From Armillaria gallica (lineage: Eukaryota > Basidiomycota > Agaricomycetes > Agaricales > Physalacriaceae), in the NCBI GenBank assembly GCA_037576215.1, contig JBANDB010000007.1:1457001-1521000 (forward strand): a DNA stretch of 64,000 bases, given 5' to 3'. The stretch's first letter is position 1; each line of letters opens with the position of its first letter. Below the pieces are notes generated by a model. It did no database searches, was not told the DNA's origin, and saw only the letters and a list, made by a program, of their open reading frames with translations. The position numbers and the translations under genes were made by a program. This document shows, piece by piece, positions 34,554-46,182 of this stretch.

Positions 34554-34824
34554 ATGGAACTTCGTTGTAGAGAGCATAAGCTCATTAGTCGTGTCGCAAT
34601 TATTGGTCATCGCCACCCTGCATGTGCATGTATCATGCGACGCTATGAAGCAGCAGCAAAGTGTTATGCACCAGACGAGTGGGCCTGTAATGAAGGTAGC
34701 TAACCTAGAAGCCCCTTCACATTCGAAAGTTATGGAAGATCTGCTATTAGGTATCTCTCTGCATTATAAGCAGATACCTCTTACTCTGATGGTTGCATGT
34801 GTCGACTTCAAAGATCATGCTTAG
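34554..34824 (+). CDS. Small hypothetical protein, 71 aa, two exons
   Basis: Exons 34554-34695 and 34751-34824 join in phase through GTAGCT..CTATTAG, giving MELRCREHKLISRVAIIGHR to VACVDFKDHA. The position directly downstream of a TATA box supports a transcript, but the protein has no recognised features and could be fortuitous. The protein is rich in His and Cys in its first half. Confidence 0.4.
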
Positions 34825-34929
34825 ATCTTTATCGCCCATGACAGGTAACTGTATTTGAGCGAATGTTCTATAAGTACGTTCCTCCATTATTGATGGAAAT
34901 ATTTATACTAACATTACTGCCATCAGTCA

Positions 34930-35745
34930 TTTTCCGAACACATTGAAAAGATTTATCCTGACCTCAATAACACAAGCTCTATCTCGACTTCCCACTCTGA
35001 ACTGCAGGACCAAGTCTTGAAGATTTTTGCAGACCTAACTGATCATAAAGATCGGTCTCTTGATTTAGACAAGAGTCAATTTGAACTTGGGTTTGATTCT
35101 GTGACTGCGCTAGCTCTATGCAGCAGACTTGCAAAGGCATTTGATGTAAAGCTCCCGTGGCAATATGTATATCATAGCTTTTCCCTCGCGAGATTCTCTC
35201 TTGCGCTGCATGCTCTTGTAGCACAGATCCCAGAACGACGACTCTCTCCCTCGTCGATAAGAACGAAAGTGCTACACGACCTGCTTGAACGTCAGCTCCT
35301 TGCTTTGGGCCTGTCTTCGAACTTCATCATTGCAAGCAGATCTCCGGCTACACCCTACCCTGATTATGGATAGGTAGTAGCCGACGTAGGAGTGATAGGA
35401 CCGCTTGGAATGTGGCAAGTAAAAAAGCTTTGGAGCACCCGGACGTCACCAAAGTCGTGTGTATGGTTAGGGGATCGGATGTTTCCGGTGTCTACAGTCG
35501 GGTTCTCCAAAGCTGGGCTCTTAAAACTAACCAGCGAGACCGATCCTTGGCTGGACAATCAAGTCACGCACCTTGACGTCCCTTCCATCCAGTGCATGGC
35601 GGCAGTCTGTCGAATACTAACTCTGATAGAAATGAATATCTCGCGTTGGCGAGTGGACTGGCAACAATTATGCACACCGCATGGAAAATGGTTTTCAATC
35701 AAGTCATTCAAGGTTTCGAAGATCACTTGATCGGTTAGTTCTATC
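34930..35745 (+). pseudogene. NRPS-like adenylate-forming reductase, carrier and reductase fragment
   Basis: The upstream frame gives a phosphopantetheine-carrier domain. SLDLDKSQFELGFDSVTALA has the attachment serine in GFDS, followed by LCSRLAKAFDVKLPW. After TAG at 35371-35373, reductase-domain pieces appear in another frame: ALEHPDVTKVVCMVRGSDVS, then VYSRVLQSWALKTN, then LASGLATIMHTAWKMVFNQV. These match the NAD(P)-binding thioester-reductase part of fungal aryl and amino-acid reductases. The glycine-rich nucleotide loop is damaged (GVIGPLGMWQVK). The adenylation domain that should precede the carrier is missing; repeat copy D and the small gene lie there instead. This is a decayed fragment; the family call is strong. 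Confidence 0.75.
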
Positions 35746-36055
35746 TTTTGTATAATAAAGCATGTAACCTACCTGCATTCTAGGCAGCACTCAACTCCTC
35801 GCCGGAAGGTCTCTTACTGTGGGGGAAAGGCTCACACATTCCCGCCTCCCTGCATGGTTATAACGATTCAAATTTTGTGTGCGAGTGCTTTGTTGAGACT
35901 GCTGCCTCCTGACTGGAGATTCCTTGCTCCGTTGCACTAGTCAGACAAATTACAGGAGATACAGTGTGGAACACCTAGGAAATGAACCGGTCTATCATTG
36001 CGGCTTGATCATCATCGGAATCTGGTGCACCGCCGTTCGACGGTCTCCATTTGAT
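35746..36055. other. Spacer
   Basis: Nothing was recognised. Confidence 0.35.
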
Positions 36056-37030
36056 GGTTCCTGGAAGCACTGCTTCTGGTGCCTGAAGAAACGAAGGGTA
36101 GTCTTCAGGAAAAGTAGTCAAGGGCTTCTCGCCAACTATCTTCTCCAGTTCTTATCGCACAGTTGCCGTGAAATCCAGGCAGACCGACCACCATGGGTAT
36201 GCTCCAAGAACTCTCCAGCAGGGGCGTGTTTCGCTTGAACAAAGTTCTTGATCATAGTCTTTGAGCTGTCATGTGGTAAGTTCGAGCTCTGGCGAAGTGA
36301 AGGAATTACCAATAGAGATGGCCTCGACACCTTTCAATGGCTCTCCGATGATATCTGAGGTATGACAAGTGAGCTCTTGCAACTTTGCATTGACCACATA
36401 TCCAGATACTTGAAATAAAGGCATTGGAGGTCGCTGCCGGGGGGGAACACCCAATCGGACAACTAGGGGAGACGGATAATATGGCCAACTCCATCTTGAA
36501 AACTCTTTGAAAAGAAGCTCTGAAGTCAGCTTGCCCATACTATAACTTTCGGTTTGCAATTGTATCAGGCATCACTATGTCAGGGTAGAAATCTATCTGT
36601 GCGACAAAAAGCTATGTCCGATGATCCACATACTGAGGGGCCGCCGTAAACAGCAAGAGATGCTGTAAAGTCGATTTTATAGGAGCAGTTTGTTGGCGCC
36701 CGCCGTATTTACGGGTGCTTGGAGCATCAGCCATACAATTTGATGTTCACTTGTATGTCTCAAGTCAAAACAGAGCCAAAGATCAACATGGAGAGCAAAA
36801 ACGCCTTCAAACCAAGCTCAAAGTTGACTCCCGACCCATGGGACATGATGTCGTGCAGGACAGTACACGGTATCTGGAACACTTATATCTGTCCGGTATA
36901 GCCTCTGGACCCCATCAGGATTTGTAAAATCATCCTCGATAGTAACAGCTTTGGGTTCCACGATGTCGGCAGGGATGATGCGCCAGTCTTTGGATGTGCT
37001 TCCATTGCTGCTTGTCCACCATCGCATGCA
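36056..37030 (-). pseudogene. Unidentified spliced protein relic
   Basis: The minus strand holds protein-like pieces: DWRIIPADIVEPKAVTIEDD, PYYPSPLVVRLGVPP, GYVVNAKLQELTCHTSD then PLKGVEAISIG. After a GTAATT..GACAG intron comes LKDYDQELCSSETRPCWRVL, and after a stop ELEKIVGEKPLTTFPEDYPS. At least one stop lies inside. I cannot name the family. Confidence 0.35.
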
Positions 37031-37548
37031 TGAGTGATGAACACAGCAAACGATTCATGGACCTATCTTGCCTCAATGAACTGAGTGGCCATGTATATTG
37101 CTTCAAATGCGGGATTTCTGGAAATTTTAAGATGTCATCAGTCTTTGTATTCTTCGGTGGGTTTGTATCTGGCCTTTTGCGCAATTCATTCATTACTTCC
37201 CTCGTCGAGACAGCTACCGTGCACAATAATACCTGTTTGATAGACAGAAACTTGATCCTGAAAGGCGATGCATTAACAAAGAATGACCTGCGTGCGCCTG
37301 GATGGGAGACGAAGACACATCACTGCGTCGCGAAGCTGTGCTGGAGTGACAGAATGGAGAGCGCCTTCCAAAATGCCAGAAACAGCAGTGAGGGTGTAAA
37401 TAATGAACAACTAAGCCAGCTCCCATGGTCTATTGGCTTCATCTCTGTCCACTATTGCCCTCCAGTGTGTAAATCCTGTTAAAAATGTGAGTGATGTTTG
37501 TGCCATTCCATGGCACTCTCAGTGAGTTTTTAACAGCGCAAAAACACA
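37031..37548. other. Stretch with a doubtful ORF
   Basis: An open frame at 36994-37482 has no recognisable protein features. Nothing else is seen. Confidence 0.3.
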
Positions 37549-37976
37549 ATGAAGCAAACAATAAGCTACAACATTGGTGCTATTCTAGGCTACCTACAGT
37601 GAGCATGATATTATCCGTGATCGATGTACTGTTTTGATGTTTGCCTTAGCAAGGTCTACGACAAGGCACTCCATATTCTCAGAGCCACCATCCAGGCTGA
37701 AGGTTTGTGTTATCAAGGCTCTTGATGTAATAGTCACTGCATATTCATACTCTTAGGCGACGTCAACGACACCAGTTGTGAGTAGTGGCCATATCATGGC
37801 ACTCTGCTAACGTCCCCTTCCACTCCCAAAAAGGTTCATCAGTGGAGTCTCCGTCAGTAGCTACGCCCAGAACGGCATCCTGGGAAGCACAGCAGATTGA
37901 GTCTTCCGTTCGACCGGTGAATGATTTTGAAGATGAGGCAACGGTTTCGTCTACAGATTCTTCTGGAGTGGTCTAA
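37549..37976 (+). CDS. Small hypothetical protein, about 88 aa, four exons
   Basis: Starting at ATG 37549, the donors GTGAGC, GTTTGT and GTGAGT with matching AG acceptors join MKQTISYNIGAILGYL, HKVYDKALHILRATIQAEG, DVNDTS and SSVESPSVATPRTASWEAQQ in phase to TGA-free coding ending SSTDSSGVV. The first half looks helical and the second is a Ser/Thr/acidic tail. No family was recognised. The clean three-intron structure in an otherwise eroded stretch is the main argument that it is real. Confidence 0.5.
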
Positions 37977-39395
37977 GGTGCGGAATTGTTTCGCACAACT
38001 TTCAAATGCTGACATGTCGACTGTGCCAGACCAGCCACCGTGGTGGTACTTGATCTTGTTTTCAACTGTATCTACTCCAAATACGTGACACAGTATCACA
38101 TCTTAATATAAATTGCCCCAGCACACCTTTGATGCACCTACACCGGCTCTCATTTTCCATTATCCCACAATACATTGGTGCAAGCTCTATCCACATCAAT
38201 GGTGTGATCTTATTGCAGCAGTGTCATTTCGATTAGACTAACGGGGTCTGATTTTTAGGCCAAAGATGTTGTTGGCACCCTTTGACAACCTTGTATACCT
38301 AAGATGTTGTGCATGAACAAGAGCTACTCAACTTCTCCTCGAACAAAGTTGTCCAATTCATCGAAGACCTCGATAAGCTATCTGAGTATGTTGAGAACGT
38401 CAAGCGCAGCATCTCAGGACTCTGCTGATCCTAATGGTCTTGCCATGACAATGAACACTCCATTTTTTGAAGCACTGACATTCACCTATTGCATGAATCT
38501 CATGTTTTGTAATGTGGGGTGGAAAATGATGAAGGATACATACTCTGTGGATAGTACAGCCACTAGAATGAATTCAATATCAATTTCTCTGCCATCCATG
38601 CCTTGACAACAAGAAGGAACGACACCCACAAAGCACATTCAAGGTGTCCTCAGGGTCACATTTAGCAACCCAGAAAAGGAAATGGCATGCTCGATAGATG
38701 AAAATGAACTTGAGGATGCACTGGAACAGCAGTGTCTGTTGCAAATAAAATGTAAAACTGTTCAGAACATGTAAGGCATCATTTAAGGTAGTTTGATCTG
38801 GAATTCACTGATCTCTTTTCGTTCACAGCCATGTCAAAAAGTTCTGGATATAAATTTTGCGGAGCTAACGGCAGGTCTGGTGAGTGCTATTTTGTGTTCC
38901 TGAATGATGTACTGACTATTTCTGAAATGACCTAGCCTAAAAATATGTGTCCGGCGAGCAAGGCCAAATGCCGGAAAGGCTGTAAGCTGACATCTAGGTC
39001 ATTTTCACTCTAAACTTGCTGAATCTTCGATCATAACGCCGTTTAGACCAGTTTTAGCCCAAGACGAGTCAGACATCATGGTATAGGCGTCCAGCGAGCA
39101 AGATGAAGGTAAATTATGCGTGCTCCCATTTTGGTCATACTTCCCTGTTTTAAATGCATCCTTCTGAACCTCAGCTTGAATGCGGTATTTAGACCTGCAG
39201 AAATGCCTGGCAAGAGTGACCCCTCCATCCCTTTCCCATCCCCTCAAAGTAGTAATTACACCTGGGCTCGTGTGGCGAATACCATCACCATCTCTGTCAT
39301 CATGGGCGACCTTCTTTCTCTGCCTTCATTCACTGATCCTTGTATCCCTTGTCTCGAGACTTGTTTCTTGTTGTTTTGGTTTTTGTTGTGGCAAT
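37977..39395. other. Eroded stretch with possible helical fragment
   Basis: Positions 38330-38430 read NKVVQFIEDLDKLSEYVENV, helix-like, but no gene could be built around it. Confidence 0.35.
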
Positions 39396-39545
39396 GAGTA
39401 TGGCTCCTGCCGCCGCACCATTTTTTCTGATGGTGTGTTGCGATGGATTGGTATCTTGTTGCTTGTGTTCCTGTGACAGTGGCGAGTTCCACTCCTGCCG
39501 CCGCACTGTTTTCCAATGGCATGTTGCGACAGATTGGTTTCTGTC
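39396..39545. repeat. GC-rich tandem repeat, two units of about 85 bp
   Basis: Units share CTCCTGCCGCCGCAC, then TTTTC..ATGG, then TGTTGCGA..GATTGGT. Related units occur at 42070-42290. Confidence 0.7.
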
Positions 39546-40555
39546 ATTTTTGTTTCAGTGTGGTGACATGACTAGTGGAGTGAGGGCCAACGCATCCGCA
39601 TGGCAAGTCCGAGTCCTATGTTCTATGTTTTGCATACATAATATATCTGCTCTGCGATACATGAACACATCGCACTCCTTTCTGCTCTTATCCATCGACA
39701 GCTCTACGTCACCAATTAGACCTTCTGATAGGGCACATCATCCTAAAGTTATACCATCGTTGAACCATACCTGGCCTTGAGGATCCACGTAGCGCGTGGT
39801 AAAATGATGTGACCCATAAAAAAATGATACCCGCGAGCCCATACTCAGTACAGTCTCCAGCAGCCATGAGATGCAAAACAGGATCAGGTGATGCTGATGT
39901 GAATGGCACCAGAATGGTAACGAATGGCGGAGCCACTCTGAAAGTGCGACACAGGCTAGTGCATTCTCCGCAATCGCTGCACTGCGATCCTCGGTACATA
40001 AGAGGCGTAGACGAGGCGTTGTTGATGTATTGCGGTAACGTAGACCATGGTAAGCGACCCATACTTGTAGGCTGTAGCATGCAGCAATGCTGGCTAAATT
40101 GGGACAACGTGTCCTCTGTCACAACTGAGGTCTACTTGCGCAAACACCTGTTGATGCTCAGACCGTCTCATCAACGATCGTCACGGCTCGTCTCCTGTTC
40201 GAACACGAACACCCTGGGACCAGGGACAGTGTCGATGCATTTTGCATCTCACATAATCCCTGACCTCCTCCAGGGTGTATGAACAAATTGGTGAGAATAT
40301 CGAGCCACGGATTGCCGAATGATTTGAACATGACAGTCCATGCTGCAGGGTTGACCCTTCAACTTGTTGTATAGCACAAACAGATTTGAGTCGAAAGGAC
40401 AGCTGTTGTTGGACCATTTGCATCCCTCGGGCCGCGACGCTGTACATGCAGCGGTGTTGGATACATCGTCTACGAGGGAACCACTTGCAATGCTACGTTT
40501 GTCTGCCGAGTTCTGCTTGAGATAGGTGTCCAAAGCTCTCCCCTTCTGTTTCTGC
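39546..40555. other. Stretch without a recognised gene
   Basis: Overlapping frames on both strands, none convincing. Confidence 0.35.
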
Positions 40556-41103
40556 AGGCTTCATGGGCATGAATATCCTTTTCGTATTGTTACCTCTGTC
40601 TTCTTGTGAAACGGGAGGGTCAATCTTGGTGATGAGGGTTCAGTGGCTTGTGGGACATAAACAATTTGGGCCACTCACATATATCAGTAGCATCTGTCAT
40701 ATCAAACAGGATCACATCCGACCAACGCAACACCGGGTCCAACATGGGAGGAACGCATGAAGGCCCAACATACTTTCGATACGCCCCTAGCATAAAATGT
40801 TGCCTACGCATCGCGAGAGCATAAGTTATCCGAATAGATATGCCACCAAATTCGGATCGTCTTCTGCAAGTCAGACAGTAAGTAATGAGAATGGGTATCA
40901 TGACGCATAAAGTGAGGCGTACTAGTGATGGGAGCGATGAGGCCCGTCCATAGACTACTCCATCCCCCAGTGAGAGAACCATCAAATGATAGAAGTCCAG
41001 CAAAATTTCGTGAGAGAAGGCCCCAAAGGATAAATGTAGCAATTGATGTTAAAGACAGTGTAGATAACACGAGGAGCCACAGGTTTAGGTAACATGGGGA
41101 CAA
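40556..41103 (-). pseudogene. Possible membrane-protein relic
   Basis: Two overlapping minus-strand frames are hydrophobic (SLTSIATFILWGLLSRNFAG and VRLTLCVMIPILITYCLTC) and may derive from one membrane protein through a frameshift. No family was recognised, and chance hydrophobic frames cannot be excluded. Confidence 0.25.
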
Positions 41104-42064
41104 ACGACTGAGCAGAGAAGCACCTGTGAATACATCTAAGCAAGAGCATGTGGCATGATTGAATTCAGCGACACACCATTCAGAAGTGCAACAGCCAGGG
41201 AAGAGCTGGTACTGCTTAGGTTCATTTCGTGTGCAAAAGCTGGAATAATCTTACATTAGCTCAAGTTTGTCTCAGGTACGGGCACTGACTGGGAAGCCAT
41301 ATGACAGGCATGAAGTAACCAAGACCCTAGACTATATTGACAGTGAGAAGAACCCAGAAGGTGGGGCTATTCATCCGATTGCAGGACCGAGGAGCTGTTA
41401 CTTGAGCACGATTTCTGGATTCAGGGGGTCGGGGCTTGACTAGTGCGACAATTGGTATGAGAACCGTTGTAAGCATGATGGAAATGATTCATAGGGTCTT
41501 CACTGATCCATGATGAGATATCAGAGTGGGCAATATGAGAGGGAGGATCAAACCACCAGCAGAGGTTCCTGGATATTCCCGATCGCCAGCCAAAACTTGC
41601 ATTCTACAAAAGACATGAATCTGAAGTTCAGTTGCCTACGATCCTTCATACTTACCGCTGCCTGGACTGTATAATCGCACAACAAAGACATCCAGTACTC
41701 TGTATAACTGGATCAGAATGCATTCGTTATGCTAGACAGATGAACGCACGAAGACAGGTACAATTGCAATGGCGGTCAGGATTTTTGTAGTCCAAAAATG
41801 GATTACTCGCTAGCAACTGGGGGGGAAATAACAGAAAGAGATGCTAAAAAGGCAAGAGGAAAAGATCAGGAATAGAGAGCATTGACAACAGTGAGGTCAT
41901 TGGGAAATAAGCTATGATCAATGGACATAAAAAAATCATCAGGTAGGCAACTCGGCAAATTCGGCAAAGTCAGCAAAGTCAATTAAAGTTTGATGCATCG
42001 AATAGAATTTTCCCATGGGAAGCTCAACCTGCATAATAACCAAGTTACCTATATTCATAGGACT
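41104..42064. other. Stretch without a recognised gene
   Basis: No long open frame on either strand. Confidence 0.45.
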
Positions 42065-42300
42065 CGGAATTCGCTCCTGCCGCCTCACCGTTTTCTAATG
42101 GTGTGCTGCGATGGACTGGGTTCTGTTGCTCGTGTTCCAGGGATAGCAGCGAGGTTCACCCTGCCACCGTGCTGTTTTAATTGGCATGTTGCGACGATCT
42201 GGTTTCTCGTCGGTTGGTTTTGGTGGTGGTGACAAGATTCGTTCCTGCCACCACGCTGTTTTTCAATAGTGTGTTGCGATGGAGCGCTCTCTTGTTGGCA
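42065..42300. repeat. GC-rich tandem repeat, about three units
   Basis: Contains CTCCTGCCGCCTCAC, CCTGCCACCGTGCTG and CCTGCCACCACGCTG, each followed by TTTT and then TGTTGCGA or TGCTGCGA. Same family as 39396-39545. An isolated similar piece lies near 42645-42725. Confidence 0.7.
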
Positions 42301-43810
42301 AGTTGCTTTCATTCCCCGGTGCCTGCGTTTCGTGTCCATTATTCCTGCCCTGCCTGCTTAGGGTCGCTACTTCCCTCGTGGTCCGTGCGTATGCCTGCAT
42401 GTTTCACACTGTCTCACCTTACATGATGACGTCTCCCTCCTCCTCTGAATGTGCCGTCTATAACCGTGCCTCCATTTCTTACTGATATCATACAAATGCC
42501 ATGAATAACTGTCTATATATTTACTTTCTTTTCCATTTCATATCTCATTTACTTGACGAGTTGGCAAGGCCCACAGTAGTTTACTGTTTCCAAGGATTAC
42601 AACTGTGATGTCATGCTCCTCCTACATGCATCCAATGAGTATTATTCCTGCCACGCCCTTTTCGGAAATAGCTCGTTGTGACAACGTATCTCCTTTGGTA
42701 TTTACACGCTCCTGCCGCTGCTCCATATCCAGAATTGGTGTGCAGCTCGGTATGGTACACTTGTTTGTCGACCGAGGATATGAAGGTCCTACAATCAACT
42801 CTACAGAAACATGCTAGTTTCAAGTTCCAACTTTGGTTCCTATTTTAATGTGCTGATCCCTGCACATAGAAAAGAGTTTGTAGAACTATTGACCTCTTCC
42901 CATACGCTTGCCATTGAAGTGTTTCAATGGTTGAACACCACCAACGGGTTCCGCTTCATTCTCGGTGATTATGCTGCTACTGCCAAAGTGAGGTCGAAGA
43001 CGAGGTATAATGATTATTGTACCACGATGCATTCAAAACCTTGCAAGATTCACCACAAGAATTCCTCTATAGCATCTTGGCGCTCCCTTCTCGTGTATTC
43101 TTAATACCTTTGATTTGCTCAAGAATCCTCGTTACCTCGGACTCATAATCTGCTTCCTCTGATATTTTCCATTATATTGCCCTTAATCACGTTCTGTTCA
43201 TCACTCGTTCTGTCCATTCCACTTTGTCTCCAATGAAACAAAGATACTTTAATCTGCGAGACGCACTCAATAGTGTGCTTAAAATGGCATGAGCCTTTGT
43301 GGCCATGCCATGGGCTGTGGACCCGATTGGGACCCTGTGCCGGTACCAATACCAATACCCCCCAAAAAAGGAAATAAATATTCACCATGAGCTGTGATGA
43401 ATAAGTCTCCGAATGTGGCAGTCCAAATGACCGGAGGCCAGGTGTGACCTTCTGTGATGGCATGGCTTTAAGTGTGAAGCATCAATATTGATCCAATGAT
43501 ATTGAGTGTAGTGATGTGGGAAACTCACTCGTATCCACTGGGAGTTCATGCAATCTACCTGGCATGCTATGTGGTACTAAAAATACAGAAATGGTTTTCA
43601 GTGTAGCCCACACTGATAATCACTGCATTTGGGTGGTGGAAAGCGGTGAACATGACAATCAACTGCTGTACACTGTTTGGCAGGCATGACTAATGGTTAA
43701 CATTGGTGCACATCAATGCACATCAATGTAAAGGTAGTAAAGTCCAGTAAATCCACCCATACCTCGGGTCTGGAAGGATGTGTAGGTATACTGGGTATCT
43801 CTGGACAATG
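42301..43810. other. Stretch without a recognised gene
   Basis: Short frames only, such as 42811-43104 (protein-like but unassigned). A repeated CCAATACC near 43347 was noted. Confidence 0.35.
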
Positions 43811-43814
43811 ATGC

Positions 43815-43915
43815 AAGGTCTCGCGCGGGCGCGCAAGGCCTCGCACAGTCTCACAGGATCCCGCGAGGGCACGCACAATCTCGCGAGGGAATCAGAGATC
43901 TCGTGAGATTGCAAG
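43815..43915. repeat. Cluster of CGCG-containing palindromes
   Basis: Within 100 bp: TCTCGCGCGGGCGCGC, CCTCGCACAG, TCCCGCGAGGGCACGCAC, TCTCGCGAGGG and TCTCGTGAGA, spaced about 20-25 bp apart. The region is far richer in CpG than its AT-rich surroundings. It lies about 200-300 bp upstream of the integrase gene and may be regulatory or part of an element end. Confidence 0.6.
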
Positions 43916-44115
43916 AGGGTGGGTGCTTCCACACCTGACAGATAAGCAACCTGGGTGCTCCGAACGTGACCGGAGGGGTGACGCCTACTTTGGGCTACCA
44001 CCTCCGCGCCCTCCTGTAATAAATAAATTCAATAAGTTTATTATACTCAAACAATTTCCTCATCGCTGCACGCGGTTTTTAGCACTGCCACCAATCTCAA
44101 CCTCTCTCCTGGAAC

Positions 44116-45994
44116 ATGACCACCATACAAATTGAGCGCATCAACAACTCATGAGCTGAGCTCTGCCACTCTGTCAACTGCATCCTTCAGGCCGGCAATG
44201 GTGATCCCCACCGTATTCAGCTCCAGATGAACGATCTCGCCCTGTGGGAACAATATTGGACAGAGGTTCCCCTTTATGTAAACCATTGCGATCAGCTTTC
44301 TCACTCCCATCTTACAGAACCAGGTGTATTTCTCTGATGAATACGTCGCCATTATCAATGCCAGACTGGACACTATGAGATCCTCTTTGACGGCCACGCT
44401 ATTCATCTCTAACGATCCACCCACACATCCACCTCTGCTACAACCCAAGTCCAAGGTATACACAGGGAAGAAAGGCCAACCGTGTGCTGATATCAACCCG
44501 ACCATACTAGAGTTGCTCACTCAAACCCATGGCTCAGCTGCCCGGATCGCTGACCTCTTCGGCACACATCCACGGACGGTAACCCGCCATCAGCAACGTG
44601 CTGGATTCAAGGAAGCCGGACAGGCACCTTTCCAAATGGTGGTAGACGCCAATGGGCACGAACACATGATACATACACCCACCAGACCGAAAATGTCTGA
44701 CATTGACGATGAGGAGCTTGACAAGCTTATTGATGGAATTTTGGGTCGCTGTCCAGGCTATGGACGTGGCCAGATCAAGGACGCGCTTAATCGTCTCGGT
44801 CATCGCGTTTGTAGACAACGCATAGCTGCCGCCAAAAAACGAGTCAACGGCCTGAACCTCACTTTCGGCCAGCGACTCCTCGCCCGGAAGAACTACTGCA
44901 TGCCCGGTGCCAACTCCATGTGGCACCATGATGGTAATCACCATGAGTTGCACCTTTGGTTTACTGCTAAAGGCCGCTAACATGCCAGTAGGACTCATCT
45001 GGTGGAAGATACTGCTTCATATCTTCGTTGACGGCAAAACTAGGGTCGTCACGAACATCCGTGCGAGCAATTCAAACCGACCATACATTGTTTTGATGGT
45101 TTTTTTGGATGCCACGCTGATCTGGGGTGTTCCGAAACACTTACGTGGTGACCATGGTGTCGAGAATCTATATACCGCGCAGTGGATGGAGAATTACCGA
45201 GGCGTGTTAACGAACCCTTACATCTGGGGCCGGTGAGCTTATTTTTTCTCCAGTGAAGACCATCCATGTCACTGAAGCATCCCCAGGTCCGTTCACAATA
45301 CTCGGGCAGAACGGATGTGGGTAGAGACATCCAGAAGTTGGTGTGACCATTGGTATGACTTTTTCATGGAGCTCGAAGCTAGCTATGGTCTGGATCACGA
45401 CAATTCCACCCACATCTGGTTACTGCAACACCTTTTCCTTGCAAAAATTGATGAGCAAGCACGACTTTGGGCGGATGATTGGAACAATCACAAGATTCTG
45501 TTGGAGGGCAAGCATCCCGAAACCCCATACAACATGTGGATTGAAAGTCAGCTCATGGATGGGTTGCGAGGCCTCGAACACGTCTCCCCCACTGACCCCC
45601 GTCGTGTCGATCCATTTGCCGCTATACCCAACATGGGGGTTAACCGTGACATCCTCACCCTCTTGGAACAACGTCATCAGGCCCTCACCCCTGAGGTCCT
45701 CGCCCACCTGGATGATGGCAGAGGAGACGTCCCATTGCCTCAGAACTGTTAGTTTATCTGTCGACGCCTCTCCAGACTTTACTGACCACTTTCTTGGAAG
45801 TTCCGGCAGACTCGTTGGCGTATGTACCCTGTGAACCTCCTAACTGCCCACTGACACCGGAGGAGGTGGACGTGCTTGACCGCACCATTGCAACCAGTCC
45901 CGGAATGGGAGATGAAAGTGATTCGGGCCGGCGTGTACTTTGGATCCATGCTTTGCAGACACTCAACACAATCATGGCTCATCGACTCGCTTGA
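44116..45994 (+). CDS. rve/DDE-type integrase core protein
   Basis: Exons to 44277, 44318-44933, 44989-45232 and 45287-45752 join in phase. The splice at 44934-44988 creates WHHDVGLIWWKILLHIFVDG and the one at 45233-45286 creates IWGRSVHNTRAERMWVE. The DDE residues are D in WHHD, D in LRGDHGVENL and E in MWVE, in the layout of Agaricomycete integrase-core proteins (WHxDG..HxFIDG..R, GDxGxEN, GRSVHNxRxERxW). A helix-turn-helix-like segment GSAARIADLFGTHPRTVTRH lies before the core. The distal ATG at 44116 is followed by TGA at 44152-44154, and the next in-frame ATG is 44227 (MNDLALWEQYW), which may be the true start. A further piece, EVPADSLAYVPCEPPNCPLT to MAHRLA (to 45994), is probably a last exon, but its splice site is unclear. 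It would catalyse strand transfer for a mobile element. It is the best candidate to move the cluster to its right. Confidence 0.8.
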
Positions 45995-46143
45995 CTCGTT
46001 CTACTGGTAGTGGGAAAAATGTAATAAATGAGACGTGACTGATCGGTGGTGTAATGTGTGATGGGATAGAGTGTGTAACAGAAGGGATCCTCCAGTCATG
46101 TGATCAATCAGAAACTTTGTATTTGGACGAGTACGATGTCGTT

Positions 46144-46177
46144 GTGATGTGACCAGCAAATTGGTCAGTCACATCAC
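46144..46177. repeat. Inverted repeat carrying the cluster motif (left-most copy)
   Basis: GTGATGTGACC, an 8-nt loop, then GGTCAGTCACATCAC. The second arm is the variant form of the motif GGTCGGTCACATCAC found at 49339, 55964 and, inverted, at 56007 and 63541. It lies between the convergent integrase gene and the next minus-strand gene. Confidence 0.75.
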
Positions 46178-46182
46178 GCAGA

